Shown: positions 27,240 to 37,203, counted from the stretch's first letter. The stretch is DNA of 64,000 nucleotides from Saprospiraceae bacterium (GCA_016714785.1 JADKCC010000002.1:620001-684000); one strand, 5' to 3'. Notes: generated by a model from the letters alone, not told the origin. Made by a program: numbers and translations.

Positions 27240-29372
27240 ATGAGTGTAGATACAAAAAATATTCGGAATGTAGTCCTTTTGGGCCATTCCGGATGCGGGA
27301 AAACAACCCTGGCCGAAGCTATGCTTTTTGAGTCGGGAGCTATCAACAGAATGGGTTCGGTAGCGGGAGGAAATACTATGTCAGATTATACACCTTTGGA
27401 GCAGGAGAGAGGTAATTCACTTTTTTCTTCCCTCATGCATGTGAAGTGGAGAGATTGCAAAATAAATATACTAGATACACCTGGATTTGATGATTTTATT
27501 GGCGAAGTGGTTTGTTCATTAAAGGTGGCAGATACGGCATTGATGGTATTGAATGCAGCGCATGGTGTAGAAGTTGGTACTGAGATACTATGGGATTATG
27601 TCAATGATTTTAAGACACCTACTGTATTTGTTATTAGTCAGATAGATCACGAAAAATCTGATTTTGAAACTACTTTAGAACAAGCTAAAGAGAGATTTGG
27701 TTCTAAAGTACTTCCAGTTCAATATCCATTAAATCAAGGCGCAGGATTTAATACAATCATCGACGCATTACGGATGGTGATGTATGAATTTGGACCAAAT
27801 GGTGGTAAACCAGAAAAAAAACCAATCCCAGAATCGGAAATGGCGAAAGCTATGGAGATGCACAATGCACTTGTAGAAGCTGCTGCAGAAAATGAAGAAG
27901 GATTGATGGAAAAATATTTTGACCAAGGTACACTCACAGAAGAAGAACTCACCGTTGGGCTCAGGATTGCACTAGCACACCAACAAATATTTCCAGTATT
28001 CTGCTGTTCCGCTATGCAAGATAAAGGAAGCGGTCGTATAATGGGCTTTGTCAATGATGTTGCACCTTCTCCAGCTGATAAACCTCCTTATGAATTAGTA
28101 GGAGGCAAAACGATGACTTATGATGCCAAAGCTCCAGCATCTATTTTTATATACAAGACCATATCTGAACCACAAGTAGGTTTGGTTAGTTATTTTAAAG
28201 TGTATTCAGGTACTGTACGTGCAGGTGATGAATTGCTCAATATAAAGAATGGAACACACGAACGGATCTCGCAAGTTTTCGAATCAGAAGGTAAAGTCAG
28301 AAATACCATCGACTACTTGCAAGCAGGTGATATCGGTGTGACATTAAAACTTAAAAATTCTCATACCAATAATACACTCAATGCCAAAGGACTTAATACA
28401 GAAATTGAGCCAATACACTTTCCTGAGCCACGTATCCGTACAGCAGTAGTGCCTCCAAGTAAGGCAGATATGGAAAAACTCATAAAGGCATTGCACCAGG
28501 TTGAAGAGGAAGATCCTACATTGGTAGTAGAGCAAAATGCCACATTAAAACAAACAATCATCCACGGGCAAGGGCAGCTTCATTTGGATCTCATTAAGTA
28601 TAGGATAGAGAAAAATTTTGGAGTCCACATGGATTTTGAGCGACCTAGGATTCCATATCGTGAAACAATAACAAAATCTGCCAATGAAGTGTATAGACAT
28701 AAAAAACAGAGTGGTGGTGCAGGACAGTTTGGCGAGGTACACATGCGAATTGAGCCATATTATGAAGGCATGCCAAATCCTGAAGGACTTAACGTAAAGC
28801 ATATAGAGATCGAAGACTTAGAGTGGGGCGGAAAACTAGCTTTTTACTGGTGTATAGTAGGTGGTACAGTAGATGCCAAATATGCTAGTGCCATCAAAAA
28901 AGGTATCATGCAGAAAATGACAGAAGGGCCACTTACTGGTTCCAATTGTCAAGACATACGAGTAAGTATTTACGATGGAAAGATGCACCCTGTTGATTCT
29001 AATGATATGGCATTTATGTTGGCTTCCATTGGAGCATTTAGGGCAGCTTTCAAAAACGCAGGGGCACAAATCCTAGAACCTATATATGATGTTGATATCA
29101 CCTGTTCTGATGCAGCTATGGGCGATATCATGGGAGATTTGCAGACAAGGAGAGCGATTATTATGGGTATGGATTCTGATGGGCATTATCAGAAGATCAA
29201 GGCCAGAGTGCCTATAGCTGAGATGTACCAATATTCATCTACCTTGAGATCATTATCTCAAGGTAAGGCTAAGTTTACACGAAAATTTGCGGATTATGTA
29301 GCAGTACCTGCGGATATACAAAATAAATTGATCGCGGCTCATAAAGAAGAAGACGAAGAGCACCATCATTGA
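27240..29372 (+). CDS. Elongation factor G-like protein (EF-G paralogue)
   Basis: A 710-residue translation factor with EF-G domain order (GTPase, II, III, IV, V). The P-loop GHSGCGKTT (residues 15-23) is intact, but other G motifs are altered. Switch I reads RGNSL instead of RGITI, G3 reads DTPGFDDF with Phe83 where EF-G has the catalytic His, and G4 reads SQID (133-136) instead of NKxD. Domain III/IV segments (HGQGQLHLDLIKYRIEKNFG, GGAGQFGEV) are well kept. This fits a paralogue with weak or no GTPase activity, as described from memory for EF-G2 of Bacteroides thetaiotaomicron. It is not the main fusA. Confidence 0.9.
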   Translation: MSVDTKNIRNVVLLGHSGCGKTTLAEAMLFESGAINRMGSVAGGNTMSDYTPLEQERGNSLFSSLMHVKWRDCKINILDTPGFDDFIGEVVCSLKVADTALMVLNAAHGVEVGTEILWDYVNDFKTPTVFVISQIDHEKSDFETTLEQAKERFGSKVLPVQYPLNQGAGFNTIIDALRMVMYEFGPNGGKPEKKPIPESEMAKAMEMHNALVEAAAENEEGLMEKYFDQGTLTEEELTVGLRIALAHQQIFPVFCCSAMQDKGSGRIMGFVNDVAPSPADKPPYELVGGKTMTYDAKAPASIFIYKTISEPQVGLVSYFKVYSGTVRAGDELLNIKNGTHERISQVFESEGKVRNTIDYLQAGDIGVTLKLKNSHTNNTLNAKGLNTEIEPIHFPEPRIRTAVVPPSKADMEKLIKALHQVEEEDPTLVVEQNATLKQTIIHGQGQLHLDLIKYRIEKNFGVHMDFERPRIPYRETITKSANEVYRHKKQSGGAGQFGEVHMRIEPYYEGMPNPEGLNVKHIEIEDLEWGGKLAFYWCIVGGTVDAKYASAIKKGIMQKMTEGPLTGSNCQDIRVSIYDGKMHPVDSNDMAFMLASIGAFRAAFKNAGAQILEPIYDVDITCSDAAMGDIMGDLQTRRAIIMGMDSDGHYQKIKARVPIAEMYQYSSTLRSLSQGKAKFTRKFADYVAVPADIQNKLIAAHKEEDEEHHH

Positions 29373-29392
29373 TATCGTAAAGAGCATTGAAG

Positions 29393-29432
29393 CCAAAGGT
29401 TGGGTAACAATATCCTTCCTTTGGTTTTTTTT
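29393..29432 (+). terminator. Intrinsic terminator after the EF-G-like gene
   Basis: CCAAAGG at 29393-29399 pairs with CCTTTGG at 29418-29424 and is followed by eight T. It lies 20 bp after the stop codon. Confidence 0.75.
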
Positions 29433-29556
29433 AATACCAAATCACAGTCGCTGATGCCGTGAGAAGCTTAACGTGGGATCGTCCCTTTGCGGAGACAGAT
29501 TTTGAAACATTGGAGGTGGTAATAGATTAACAGTTTTAAAATTAAGGTATAACTTA

Positions 29557-30525
29557 TTACCTTAGAAAATGAAATTTTATTTGGCCTTCAGTATTTATTT
29601 CAAGTGCAGGTGACGGAATCTTAAATATATTAAAGACTGAACACACTGTCTTTAGAATTGGATTTTTAGGGTTTAATTTTGGTAAGTCCAAGTCAAACCC
29701 TATATAAAATTGTCTCATTCGTGGATATCTTATGGCATCCAAATAGAAAAGAGTATTGTTTTCAGCCCAATGATTATTGAAGCCCCCAAACATGTTTTCT
29801 GCACCATAGCCCAATGCTAGATTGAGCCATTTCGGCCATTTATTATTAGTATCAAGAAAAGAGTGTATATTGATGGATGCCCAATAGGTTTGTGCATTAT
29901 AGTCTTTTAAAAAATTTTCTAAATAATTTTTACCGTAAAGGTTTCGAGCTCTCATGGCTAAAGATGATTGTGTTTTTCCATCATCAGATACTAAAATATA
30001 TTCTGGATAATGTATAGGAATAGATGATACCTTGAGACTGATTCTTTGGTCATTCCAATAATACTGTTGCGCTGCAAAAATACCTGTACCGACTAAATTA
30101 GCGCCTATATCACCTAGAGAAAAGCCCCATTTTGACGAATATCCATCCATGATTTCAATGGTAGTCTGAAAGAGTGTTCCACATATCATTCCTGTAAGAA
30201 TACTGTTATCTTTATTCATGCCAGTCCATTTGGTACCTTTATAGCACAATACGCCTTGAAGGTAAGCCGTATGTATATGCCCTGCTTTATCCATTTGATT
30301 CCATTCGCCCCAATCATTAAAAAGATGAAATGAACTTTGGTCAAATTTTTTATACCAAGTATTATACAACCCTATTGAGAATCCTGTATATGTAGCGACT
30401 CCAAATCCTAAAGCTGCGTTAAATCTTTTGGAAATCAAAGTGTCTGATGGCACAAAGAAGGCTTGGCTTTTTAGTGTAAAGGATGTCAAACTTAATATTG
30501 CAATAAATAGAATCCTAATTTTCAT
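29557..30525 (-). CDS. DUF2279 family protein (YfiM-like)
   Basis: A 322-residue exported protein. I chose the ATG at 30523-30525 because MKIRILFIAILSLTSFTLKS is a good signal peptide; an upstream in-frame start adds eight residues. Characteristic DUF2279 parts are FNDWGEWNQMDKAGHIHTAY near residue 75, GMICGTLFQTTIEIMDGYSSKWGFS, and GDIGANLVGTG. The mature part is rich in aromatic residues and small strands. It is likely located in the envelope, and no enzymatic role is known. It is transcribed alone. Confidence 0.85.
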   Translation of the reverse strand: MKIRILFIAILSLTSFTLKSQAFFVPSDTLISKRFNAALGFGVATYTGFSIGLYNTWYKKFDQSSFHLFNDWGEWNQMDKAGHIHTAYLQGVLCYKGTKWTGMNKDNSILTGMICGTLFQTTIEIMDGYSSKWGFSLGDIGANLVGTGIFAAQQYYWNDQRISLKVSSIPIHYPEYILVSDDGKTQSSLAMRARNLYGKNYLENFLKDYNAQTYWASINIHSFLDTNNKWPKWLNLALGYGAENMFGGFNNHWAENNTLFYLDAIRYPRMRQFYIGFDLDLPKLNPKNPILKTVCSVFNIFKIPSPALEINTEGQIKFHFLR

Positions 30526-30549
30526 TGGCGTACATATTCTTTGGAGCAC

Positions 30550-31196
30550 TTTGATGGTTATGATATTCTGATATACAAAGGTAAGGGTTTTTTGAGTTTT
30601 TCTCCCAATGATACCTTATAAGTGTTGTTGCAAAATACTCAAAATTCAAAATTAGATTTACCCATCCAAATTTTTATTATTTTGTTTGTTTTTTTGAAAG
30701 GATAGCTTTGTTCTAAAATTGCTACACAGCCTAATTTTACATTGTTGAATTTAATCTACAGATAATCAATATGTTGTAAAAATATCTAATATTTGTATTG
30801 TTTTTTTTCGAATAAATAAAATCTTATCTTTAGGAAAAGCAGTATCGAGAACGACTTTTATAAGAACACAAAACTAAGCCTTTATGAAATTTTTCAGGTC
30901 GTCAAGGATAGCGAGCTATATTCACATGCCATTGATTTTTAATCTTTTTTAGATTAAAGACGATTGATCTTTGAGAAAATACTTGTTCTGCGCCAAACGC
31001 GGCAAACTCAATATGGAACGATGAACTTGTCAAACAAGCTGAAAATAACTATAGCATTTAATGATTAGGTTATTGTTTCGCAGAAGAAAGTCAAAGATTT
31101 TAAAGAGTGTCTGAAAGGGTAATGAGAGATCTTAATATATCGCCCCAAAAAAGAAAAACTTTAAATAAACTTCTTTTTCCTAACGTTTTATAATGA
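30550..31196. other. Long intergenic region without a clear gene
   Basis: About 650 bp of AT-rich sequence between two minus-strand genes. A 22-codon frame starts at 30884 (MKFFRSSRIASYIHMPLIFN) but has no supporting context. A TAACTATAG half-site occurs near 31048 without a following -7 box at 20 bp, so I do not count it as a member of the operator family. Nothing else is recognised. Confidence 0.35.
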
Positions 31197-31790
31197 TCAC
31201 ACTAGCCCTACCAAACCCATTTGAGATAGCTTTACTATCAATTCAGTGCTGTTGGTGCAGCCAAACTTTTCTAGAAGTGCATTTTTTTGGTTATTGATGG
31301 TATGTGGAGATGTGCCGAGCTCAACTGCAATTTCCTTGGCCACCAAACCTAATTTTAAAAAATCAACAATTTGTTTCTCTCTAGGTGTCAATGTTAATAA
31401 GTCAACGACCTTATAGTTTTTAGAAGTACTACTTTCATAAACCTGTTTTACTTTATCTATCAATGTGGCAATATTTTCTCTTTTATTAACTACTTCGTGT
31501 ACTCCTAAGTCTAATAACGAGTGAATGATAAACGAACTGCTGATACTGGTATAGGCTACAATTTTTATTTTGGGAAAGTGTTCGAGAATGTAGTAAAACA
31601 CAGTAAATCCAGCATCTTCATCAGATAGTACGTCTGAAATGACGATATCTGGTTTTGTGTTTGCTAATTTGACTTTGAAATCTTCTACAGTGTGGCACAT
31701 ACCTACGACTTGCATTTCACCCAATACATTTATATAGCTAGTAATAGCTTCCGTCACAAAAGGGTGGTCATCATATAAAAGTATTTTCAT
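31197..31790 (-). CDS. NarL/LuxR-type response regulator
   Basis: A 197-residue two-component regulator. I chose the ATG at 31788-31790 (MKILLYDDHPFV); a TTG-type extension adds seven residues with no counterpart. The receiver has the acidic pair Asp7/Asp8, phosphoacceptor Asp53 in IVISDVLSDED, and Lys in VVNKRE. The C-terminal HTH reads LTPREKQIVDFLKLGLVAKEIAVELGTS, then NNQKNALLEKFGC, where most LuxR proteins have VKxHxxxI. It is divergent from the TPR histidine kinase 153 bp away and is its likely partner. Confidence 0.9.
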   Translation of the reverse strand: MKILLYDDHPFVTEAITSYINVLGEMQVVGMCHTVEDFKVKLANTKPDIVISDVLSDEDAGFTVFYYILEHFPKIKIVAYTSISSSFIIHSLLDLGVHEVVNKRENIATLIDKVKQVYESSTSKNYKVVDLLTLTPREKQIVDFLKLGLVAKEIAVELGTSPHTINNQKNALLEKFGCTNSTELIVKLSQMGLVGLV

Positions 31791-31808
31791 TCGATCCTTA
31801 TTAAAATG

Positions 31809-31816
31809 CAAATATA
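31809..31816 (-). promoter_or_regulatory. -7 box of the response-regulator promoter
   Basis: On the minus strand this reads TATATTTG (TAnnTTTG), 19 bp before the chosen ATG. It lies inside the longer alternative reading frame and so supports the shorter start. The TAGTTA palindrome of other promoters in the window is absent. Confidence 0.55.
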
Positions 31817-31905
31817 CCTTAAATTTTAATTTTTTAAATAATGAAATCTAATAGACGCATAACCATAAATTATGCAAAATGATAGAATGTTACAATTTTT
31901 GATGT

Positions 31906-31913
31906 TACATTTG
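31906..31913 (+). promoter_or_regulatory. -7 box of the histidine-kinase promoter
   Basis: TACATTTG (TAnnTTTG) lies 29 bp before the kinase start, in the divergent intergenic region with the response regulator. Confidence 0.5.
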
Positions 31914-31942
31914 CCCAAACAATCAGATCAAATCCTTTCTAT

Positions 31943-34195
31943 ATGCATAGATTATACTTCTATGTGCTTGCTATTTTTTTAATTTCAAGTACAATCTCTT
32001 TTACTCAATCCAAAAAAATTAATTTTGATAGGCTATTCAATCTCCTACCCTTGGACTATATCTCTACAATATTTAAATACGGAATACAGCGATTTATCTT
32101 AATTTCTGTAATATTACTATTGGGTAGCTTTAGTATGCTTGGTCAATCAAAAATTCAAGTAAAAATTGACTCACTAAAGACTTTGGCAGAAAAAGCAAAA
32201 GATCCTAGGTTCAAAACCGATCAATATCTAAATATAGCTGAGCAATATTTTAATATTGATTTAGTGAGAGCTAAAGAATATGCAGAAATGGCGGAGCAGT
32301 TAGCTTACAAAAATCAACTAAAAGATAGATATTCTGAATTGCACTTAATACATGGATTTGCATTAGGTTATTTAGGAGATTTTAAAAAAGCGATTCATCA
32401 TCTCAATTTAAGTATTAAACATGCTGGTGTTTCTTATAAAAAAGGTCAGGAAGCATCTGCATACAATGGGTTAGGTCTTACATACTTGCAGATGGGTGAT
32501 TTCCCTAAAGGTACCAAGAATCTATATGAAGCACTAAGAGTACTTGAGAAAAGAAAGGATGAACCCTTAGAAGCTACAATTTATGGGAATATAGGTATTA
32601 TATATATTGAGACAGGTCAATTTGAAAAAGCGGAAGAAGTACTATTAAAATCTATTGAGAAAAGTGAAAAGATTAATGACTTATATACTCTTGCAGGTGC
32701 TACATCAAATCTAGCTACTGTATATTTAAATCAAAAGAAATATGATAGCGCCATTGAAAAATTAAAAAAAGCAGCAAAAATTAATACTGAAATTGGAAAT
32801 GAAAATTTTTTGGCAATAAATTACGAAAATTTGTTTAGTGCTTATACAAAAATTGATAATGTACCTGAAGCCATAAAATATGGGAAATTGGCATTGGATT
32901 TGGATATTAAAATTGGTAATAAAGAGAATGAAATTATTGTTTATCAACATTTAGGTGAACTTTATCAAAAACAGAAAGACTTAGGTGTAGCAGAGAAATA
33001 TTTCTTAAAAAGTATTGCAATATCCGATTCCTTAGGATTTGTAGCTAAAATGGGAAATGGCTACAAAGCACTTTATAAGTTATATAAAGAAAAGGGTGAT
33101 ACAGATAAAGCATTAATAGCTTATGAAGAACATATAACCATCAAAGACAGCATATATACACTAGAAGATGCCGAAAAAATCGCAGAAGAAAAAATTAAAT
33201 TTGAGTATGATAAAAAGGCGCTTGTGCTGAAATACCAAAAGCAACTTACAGACGAGCAACTCGCCAACCAATTGTTACTCACTACTCAGCAAGATCAAAC
33301 GCTCACGCTAAAAGAACAAGCCTTGACACTCAGTAATCAGGAAAAAGATCTCACCCAACTGGCCTTCCTCAAAGAACAAGCCGAAAAATTAGAAAAAGAA
33401 AAAGATCTGGCGCTGAAAAACATCGAACTCACAGCTCAGCAAAAACAAAATCTATATTTAGGTGCATTTATCTTTTTTTTGCTCTGTGGCTTGGGCGCTT
33501 TAATTTATTTTTATCAGACTATGAGAAAACAAAAAAACATCATCGCCCAACAAAACCAACTCAACGAGCACACCATTTCTATACTATCACATGACATCAA
33601 AGAGCCATTACTAGGGGTCAAACTTCTTCTTAAAAAACTACATGTAAATGATCCGTTTTTATCTCAAGCATCACTCAGTCTCGAAAATCAGATTAGCTCC
33701 GTCAATGGTGTACTCAACAATTTACTAAACATGAAAAAGCTGTCCATGGCCGAAAATCAGAAAAATGCAACGGCCGAAGTGCAAGAAGTGATCCAAAATA
33801 TAACTAAACAAATGCAACAGGCTATTCAAGAAAAAAATATCACCATCCAAAACTTATTACCAGCTGGGTTCACTTTGCCTATTGCTGCCGAAAAATTACA
33901 GGTAGTCGTTCACAATATATTGTCCAATGCCATCAAATACAGCCATCCTGACCAATCGATAAAAATATATAAAGAAGGGAACGGGTTTTGTATCCAAGAT
34001 TTTGGAGTAGGATTATCTGATGTACAAACCGTGAAGATGATGACCGATGTCAAAAACTCTAAACCAGGTACCACTCAGGAAAAAGGACATGGTATGGGGC
34101 TTTATCTAGTAGGAATGTTGTTACAAAGTGAACAAGTCAAAGTCATATTCGAATCTCCAGAAATAGGAGGAACGATCGTGAAGATAATGAGTTAA
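31943..34195 (+). CDS. Tetratricopeptide-repeat sensor histidine kinase
   Basis: A 750-residue kinase. Two hydrophobic segments lie at the N-terminus (residues 4-20 and about 50-66, the second ending like a signal peptide in SMLGQ), so the real start could be later. About six TPR units follow (residues 85-400), then a long Gln/Lys/Glu-rich coiled coil, a membrane helix (LYLGAFIFFLLCGLGALIYF) and the kinase. H550 is in SILSHDIKEPLLG, the N box is NILSNAIKYS, and the G box ends GHGMGLYLV. It should sense through the periplasmic TPR domain and phosphorylate the divergent LuxR regulator. Confidence 0.9.
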   Translation: MHRLYFYVLAIFLISSTISFTQSKKINFDRLFNLLPLDYISTIFKYGIQRFILISVILLLGSFSMLGQSKIQVKIDSLKTLAEKAKDPRFKTDQYLNIAEQYFNIDLVRAKEYAEMAEQLAYKNQLKDRYSELHLIHGFALGYLGDFKKAIHHLNLSIKHAGVSYKKGQEASAYNGLGLTYLQMGDFPKGTKNLYEALRVLEKRKDEPLEATIYGNIGIIYIETGQFEKAEEVLLKSIEKSEKINDLYTLAGATSNLATVYLNQKKYDSAIEKLKKAAKINTEIGNENFLAINYENLFSAYTKIDNVPEAIKYGKLALDLDIKIGNKENEIIVYQHLGELYQKQKDLGVAEKYFLKSIAISDSLGFVAKMGNGYKALYKLYKEKGDTDKALIAYEEHITIKDSIYTLEDAEKIAEEKIKFEYDKKALVLKYQKQLTDEQLANQLLLTTQQDQTLTLKEQALTLSNQEKDLTQLAFLKEQAEKLEKEKDLALKNIELTAQQKQNLYLGAFIFFLLCGLGALIYFYQTMRKQKNIIAQQNQLNEHTISILSHDIKEPLLGVKLLLKKLHVNDPFLSQASLSLENQISSVNGVLNNLLNMKKLSMAENQKNATAEVQEVIQNITKQMQQAIQEKNITIQNLLPAGFTLPIAAEKLQVVVHNILSNAIKYSHPDQSIKIYKEGNGFCIQDFGVGLSDVQTVKMMTDVKNSKPGTTQEKGHGMGLYLVGMLLQSEQVKVIFESPEIGGTIVKIMS

Positions 34196-34221
34196 ATTTA
34201 AAACATTAATTCTTCAATTCA

Positions 34222-34390
34222 GCGATCCAAACTGCGTTAACACCGCCAAACTCCTAGACGATGGCCGAAGTCTGTGACTTGAACGGCGGAAACAACCGAA
34301 CGGTGGAAACAATCGAACACTCGAGCGAACCGAACACCTGAACGATCCGAACACTTGAACGGAGAAAACAAGTTAGGTGCGTATTGAATC
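34222..34390. repeat. Modular hairpin repeat, divergent copy R0
   Basis: Contains a degenerate module A (CGATGGCCGAAGTCTGTGA), then repeated GAACACTTGAACG-type words also seen near 43.34-43.40 kb, and the end of module C (AAGTTAGGTGCGTATTGAAT). Its right edge runs straight into the histidine-kinase fragment. Confidence 0.65.
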
Positions 34391-34946
34391 ATGATACTTA
34401 TGTTGACAAAGCCAAAAATAGCATAAACGATCAGATTTCAAATATAAACACTATAGTAAGTAACCTTTTACAACTTAAGAAGACCGTTGGTACAGATATA
34501 GATGAAATACTTTCTAATGAAGTCATTTACCAAACAGGCAATCAAATCATTAGCGAGCTAAATTATAAAATTAAAGAAAAGCAAATCCAAGTTACAAACA
34601 ATATTCTGAATACATCAGAAGTCACTCTGCCTCTTTCTACTCAAAAATTATATATCACTTTACTAAACCTAATCACGAATGCTATAAATTATTCATCAAT
34701 AGGTGGTCAAATTGAACTTTATACAAAACCCGATGGCATCTATATCAGAGATTTTGGGACAGGCATCGATCCTAACATTATAGACAAGATAGGGCAACAA
34801 CATATTGACAAAATAGACACTTCTGGAGGCTCTGGAATGGGCTGCTTCTGGTAAGTAGTATGCTGGCAGATTCCAAATTAAAGTTGAAGTTTGAAAATTT
34901 ACAAGATGGCGGTACTTTAGCAGGAGTGGTTATAAACAAAACTTGA
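34384..34946 (+). pseudogene. Truncated and frameshifted histidine kinase remnant
   Basis: The frame begins at TTG 34384 within the end of repeat R0. It aligns with the kinase 31943-34195 from just after the phosphorylated His: NDQISNINTIVSNLLQLKK parallels ENQISSVNGVLNNLLNMKK. The H box and all sensory parts are missing. N box (LLNLITNAINYS) and DFGTGID are present. The frame breaks in GSGMG at the G-run 34839-34841; adding one G restores LLLVSSMLADSKLKLKFENL to a stop at 34944-34946. The 5' truncation coincides with a repeat edge. Confidence 0.8.
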
Positions 34947-35810
34947 AACTAAAACTCTTGCTAACCGTATTTATTTTCGGGATTAACTTTCACTAAAAAC
35001 CTTTGTGACTATTCAGCACCATGCTATAAGTGTAAATGTTTTACCCAAAATCATTGCTTAAAATAAGTCTCGTAATATGGAACATCAACCTCACATGTCC
35101 ACTATGAGTATTTATAATATAAACATCTTAAAATTTCTTTTTAATCGAATAAATAGGGTCTGCTGACTATGGTGCAACCAATTGGTAAATAATAAATTAT
35201 GTCTATAATATACAAATTAAATGCAAACCTTTTAATTGATTTTGTCCAAAAGTCGTGTACCTTGAGTTGGCTTTTGCCTTATGCAGGGCAGCTACTTTTT
35301 TGCATTGCCCAAAAAAGTAACCAAGAAAGTCTAGTTCCAAAAGAGGTAACTCAATGGTGCAGCTTTTGCTGCATTTTGAGTGATACGAAATCACTCAAAA
35401 ATGAAGGCACTGATTTAAACTTAAATCAGCTAGGTGTATTGTTGTTCATTTTCGACCTGCCCATCCCTTACGGGTTCCTTCGCTTCTCGCATTGTCATGC
35501 TCGACCTTTCAGGTTCGCTTAGTCATGCATTTTTCTATTGCCATAAGTATTTCATATTTAATCCTTTGTGCTTTCTATGGCAATAGACGCACTTTCCTGC
35601 CCACCCGCTAGCGGTTCACTTCGTCAAAGGCTTGCGGCCTTTGGTGCTTTGCACTTCACTTCGTTCTTATTCACTATTGCTTGTTTTTTGAACGATAATC
35701 TCCGTTAAACTATTAACCAAAAATAATAGCTGACTTTTTCAGCAGCCCCTAAATAGTAAAATAATATTGAGAACAATTTTTACTATATTTGCAAGTAAAA
35801 ATAAATTCCA
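34947..35810. other. Non-coding region with short palindromes
   Basis: About 860 bp between the kinase remnant and the next regulator. It has many short inverted repeats, for example GAGTGATACGAAATCACTC near 35380, and GATTTAAACTTAAATC near 35412. A 107-codon frame at 35199-35522 has low-complexity, non-protein-like composition and I do not accept it. A -7-like TATATTTG lies about 20 bp before the regulator start at 35811. Confidence 0.4.
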
Positions 35811-36407
35811 TTGATTTGTGTAGCACTATACGATGATCATACTTTTGTTACAGACGCTATGAAGCAATCCTTGTCTGTTTACGATGATATTGATATTGTA
35901 GGTGTTGGGAATACTATTGATGATGTACTTTCTTTCATAGATAGCACAAATCCTGATCTCTTGATAGCAGATATATTTTCTGATGAAAACAGAGGAACTA
36001 CATTGTTTACAGAAGCTTTTAAGAAAAACCCAAATCTAAAAATAATTATATTCTCGAGTATTACTAATTCTTTCCTTATAGATAGTCTCTATCAAATGGG
36101 TATTTCTGCCATTGTAAATAAAAATGAAGGCTTTGAGCGTTTGTACATAGAAATAATTAAAGTCACAAAAAATATCTATTCGACGAAGAAGATGATACAA
36201 TCACTTCCATCTTTGACCCCTCGCGAAAAAGAAATAGTCCTCCTATTATGCAAAGGATGTGCATCAAAAGAAATTGCATTAGCATTGGGTAGCTCATTTA
36301 ATACAGTAGAAAACCAAAAGAATGCCTTACTGAAAAAATTTAATTGCAGTAATAGTACTGAATTGGTAGCCAAACTGGCACAGATGGGTCTAATTTCTAT
36401 TTTATAA
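35811..36407 (+). CDS. NarL/LuxR-type response regulator with TTG start
   Basis: A 198-residue regulator starting at TTG 35811 (MICVALYDDHTFVTDAM); no in-frame ATG lies upstream, and the frame begins right at the receiver strand. The acidic pair is Asp8/Asp9, phosphoacceptor Asp54 in LLIADIFSDEN, Lys in VNKNEG. The HTH is LTPREKEIVLLLCKGCASKE with ENQKNALLKKFNCSNSTELV at the recognition helix end. It is closely related to the regulators at 31.2 and 58.2 kb. The adjacent kinase remnant may be its former partner. Confidence 0.85.
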   Translation: MICVALYDDHTFVTDAMKQSLSVYDDIDIVGVGNTIDDVLSFIDSTNPDLLIADIFSDENRGTTLFTEAFKKNPNLKIIIFSSITNSFLIDSLYQMGISAIVNKNEGFERLYIEIIKVTKNIYSTKKMIQSLPSLTPREKEIVLLLCKGCASKEIALALGSSFNTVENQKNALLKKFNCSNSTELVAKLAQMGLISIL

Positions 36408-36482
36408 CTAAATTTTGTTCCCTTTAAAATTTGGGTTTCGATCCGTGTGTAGTGATTGATGAATTGCAAATTCCTTAAATAA

Positions 36483-36549
36483 ATAGTGTATCACGGTTAC
36501 AAACTGCGACAATCGGAGTGCATCTCAGTTGCAAACTGCGCCGATCGAG
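36483..36549. repeat. Module E hairpins before LytTR cassette 1
   Basis: Two tandem versions of the module E hairpin (CAGTTGCAAACTGCG-type), ending CGCCGATCGAG, lead into the duplicated LytTR promoter region. Confidence 0.65.
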
Positions 36550-36650
36550 TTTGAGAAGTTTTACAATTTGTCACCATAAATACTAATATATTAAATCTGA
36601 CACCCCTTATAAACAAAACTCGCAAAGGTATTTACATTATTTAATACACA

Positions 36651-36700
36651 CAATAGTTAAAAATAACTATTGCATATCGGAAGTTTTGATTATATTTTTG
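36651..36700 (+). promoter_or_regulatory. Operator-promoter site 1 (LytTR cassette 1)
   Basis: CAATAGTTA (36651-36659), AAAA, TAACTATTG (36664-36672) form a perfect 9-bp inverted repeat. Its last bases act as the -33 TTG. After exactly 20 bp comes the -7 box TATTTTTG (36693-36700). Confidence 0.75.
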
Positions 36701-36728
36701 TGTCATTATTTTTTAAGACCAAAATATT

Positions 36729-36935
36729 ATGTCAGCCAACCCAAACACGCTCATCGTTCCCATCAATGAATACGTCGCATTGCAGACAGAACTGTCTATA
36801 CTGAAGGCGCAATATGAAGAGCTAAAGGCACAAGTAAATCAAAAACACCTAGGAACACCAGCTACTATATATGTTAAAGATCAAGGCATCACTAAAATCA
36901 TGCGTTCTTATATTTTTGTGACTAATATGAATTGA
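36729..36935 (+). pseudogene. Truncated LytTR-type protein, copy 1
   Basis: The first 57 or so residues (MSANPNTLIVPINEYVALQT and the coiled-coil ELSILKAQYEELKAQVNQK) are almost identical to the intact LytTR protein at 39361. After KDQGITKI the sequence changes into a short unrelated tail and stops, so the DNA-binding LytTR domain is absent. The promoter and 5' region are a near-perfect copy of the 39.2-kb region. It could work as a leader peptide or a coiled-coil interfering fragment, but it is most simply a duplication scar. The T9SS protein gene follows 268 bp later. Confidence 0.8.
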
Positions 36936-37148
36936 AAATCAATGATATATAGTCAGCTTATAAAAATATAAGTTACGCAAAGCTGAAAGTGTTGCTTAAT
37001 CAGAAAACATCAAAGAAGCAAGATATAGAAAAAGAAATATTAAATAAATGTTTGCCCCCATTATACTTTTTTCAAATGTTAACATATTTTAATTATTCAA
37101 TAAGTTTTCAATCCATAATTCTGCTAAATTCGACTTGGTATAGGATTT

Positions 37149-37156
37149 TACCTTTG
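37149..37156 (+). promoter_or_regulatory. Probable -7 box before the T9SS protein gene
   Basis: TACCTTTG (TAnnTTTG) lies 47 bp upstream of the ATG at 37204. No TAGTTA palindrome precedes it. Confidence 0.4.
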
Positions 37157-37203
37157 CCTAGCTATAATTAGCTTATTTTTTAATTTTTTTTAAACCTTCA
37201 ATA

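Noticed and set aside
31040..31060. TAACTATAG half-site as a seventh operator
   Set aside because: No TAnnTTTG box lies 20 bp downstream and no gene start follows.
35199..35522. A 107-codon plus-strand frame
   Set aside because: Composition is not protein-like and the region is full of short palindromes.
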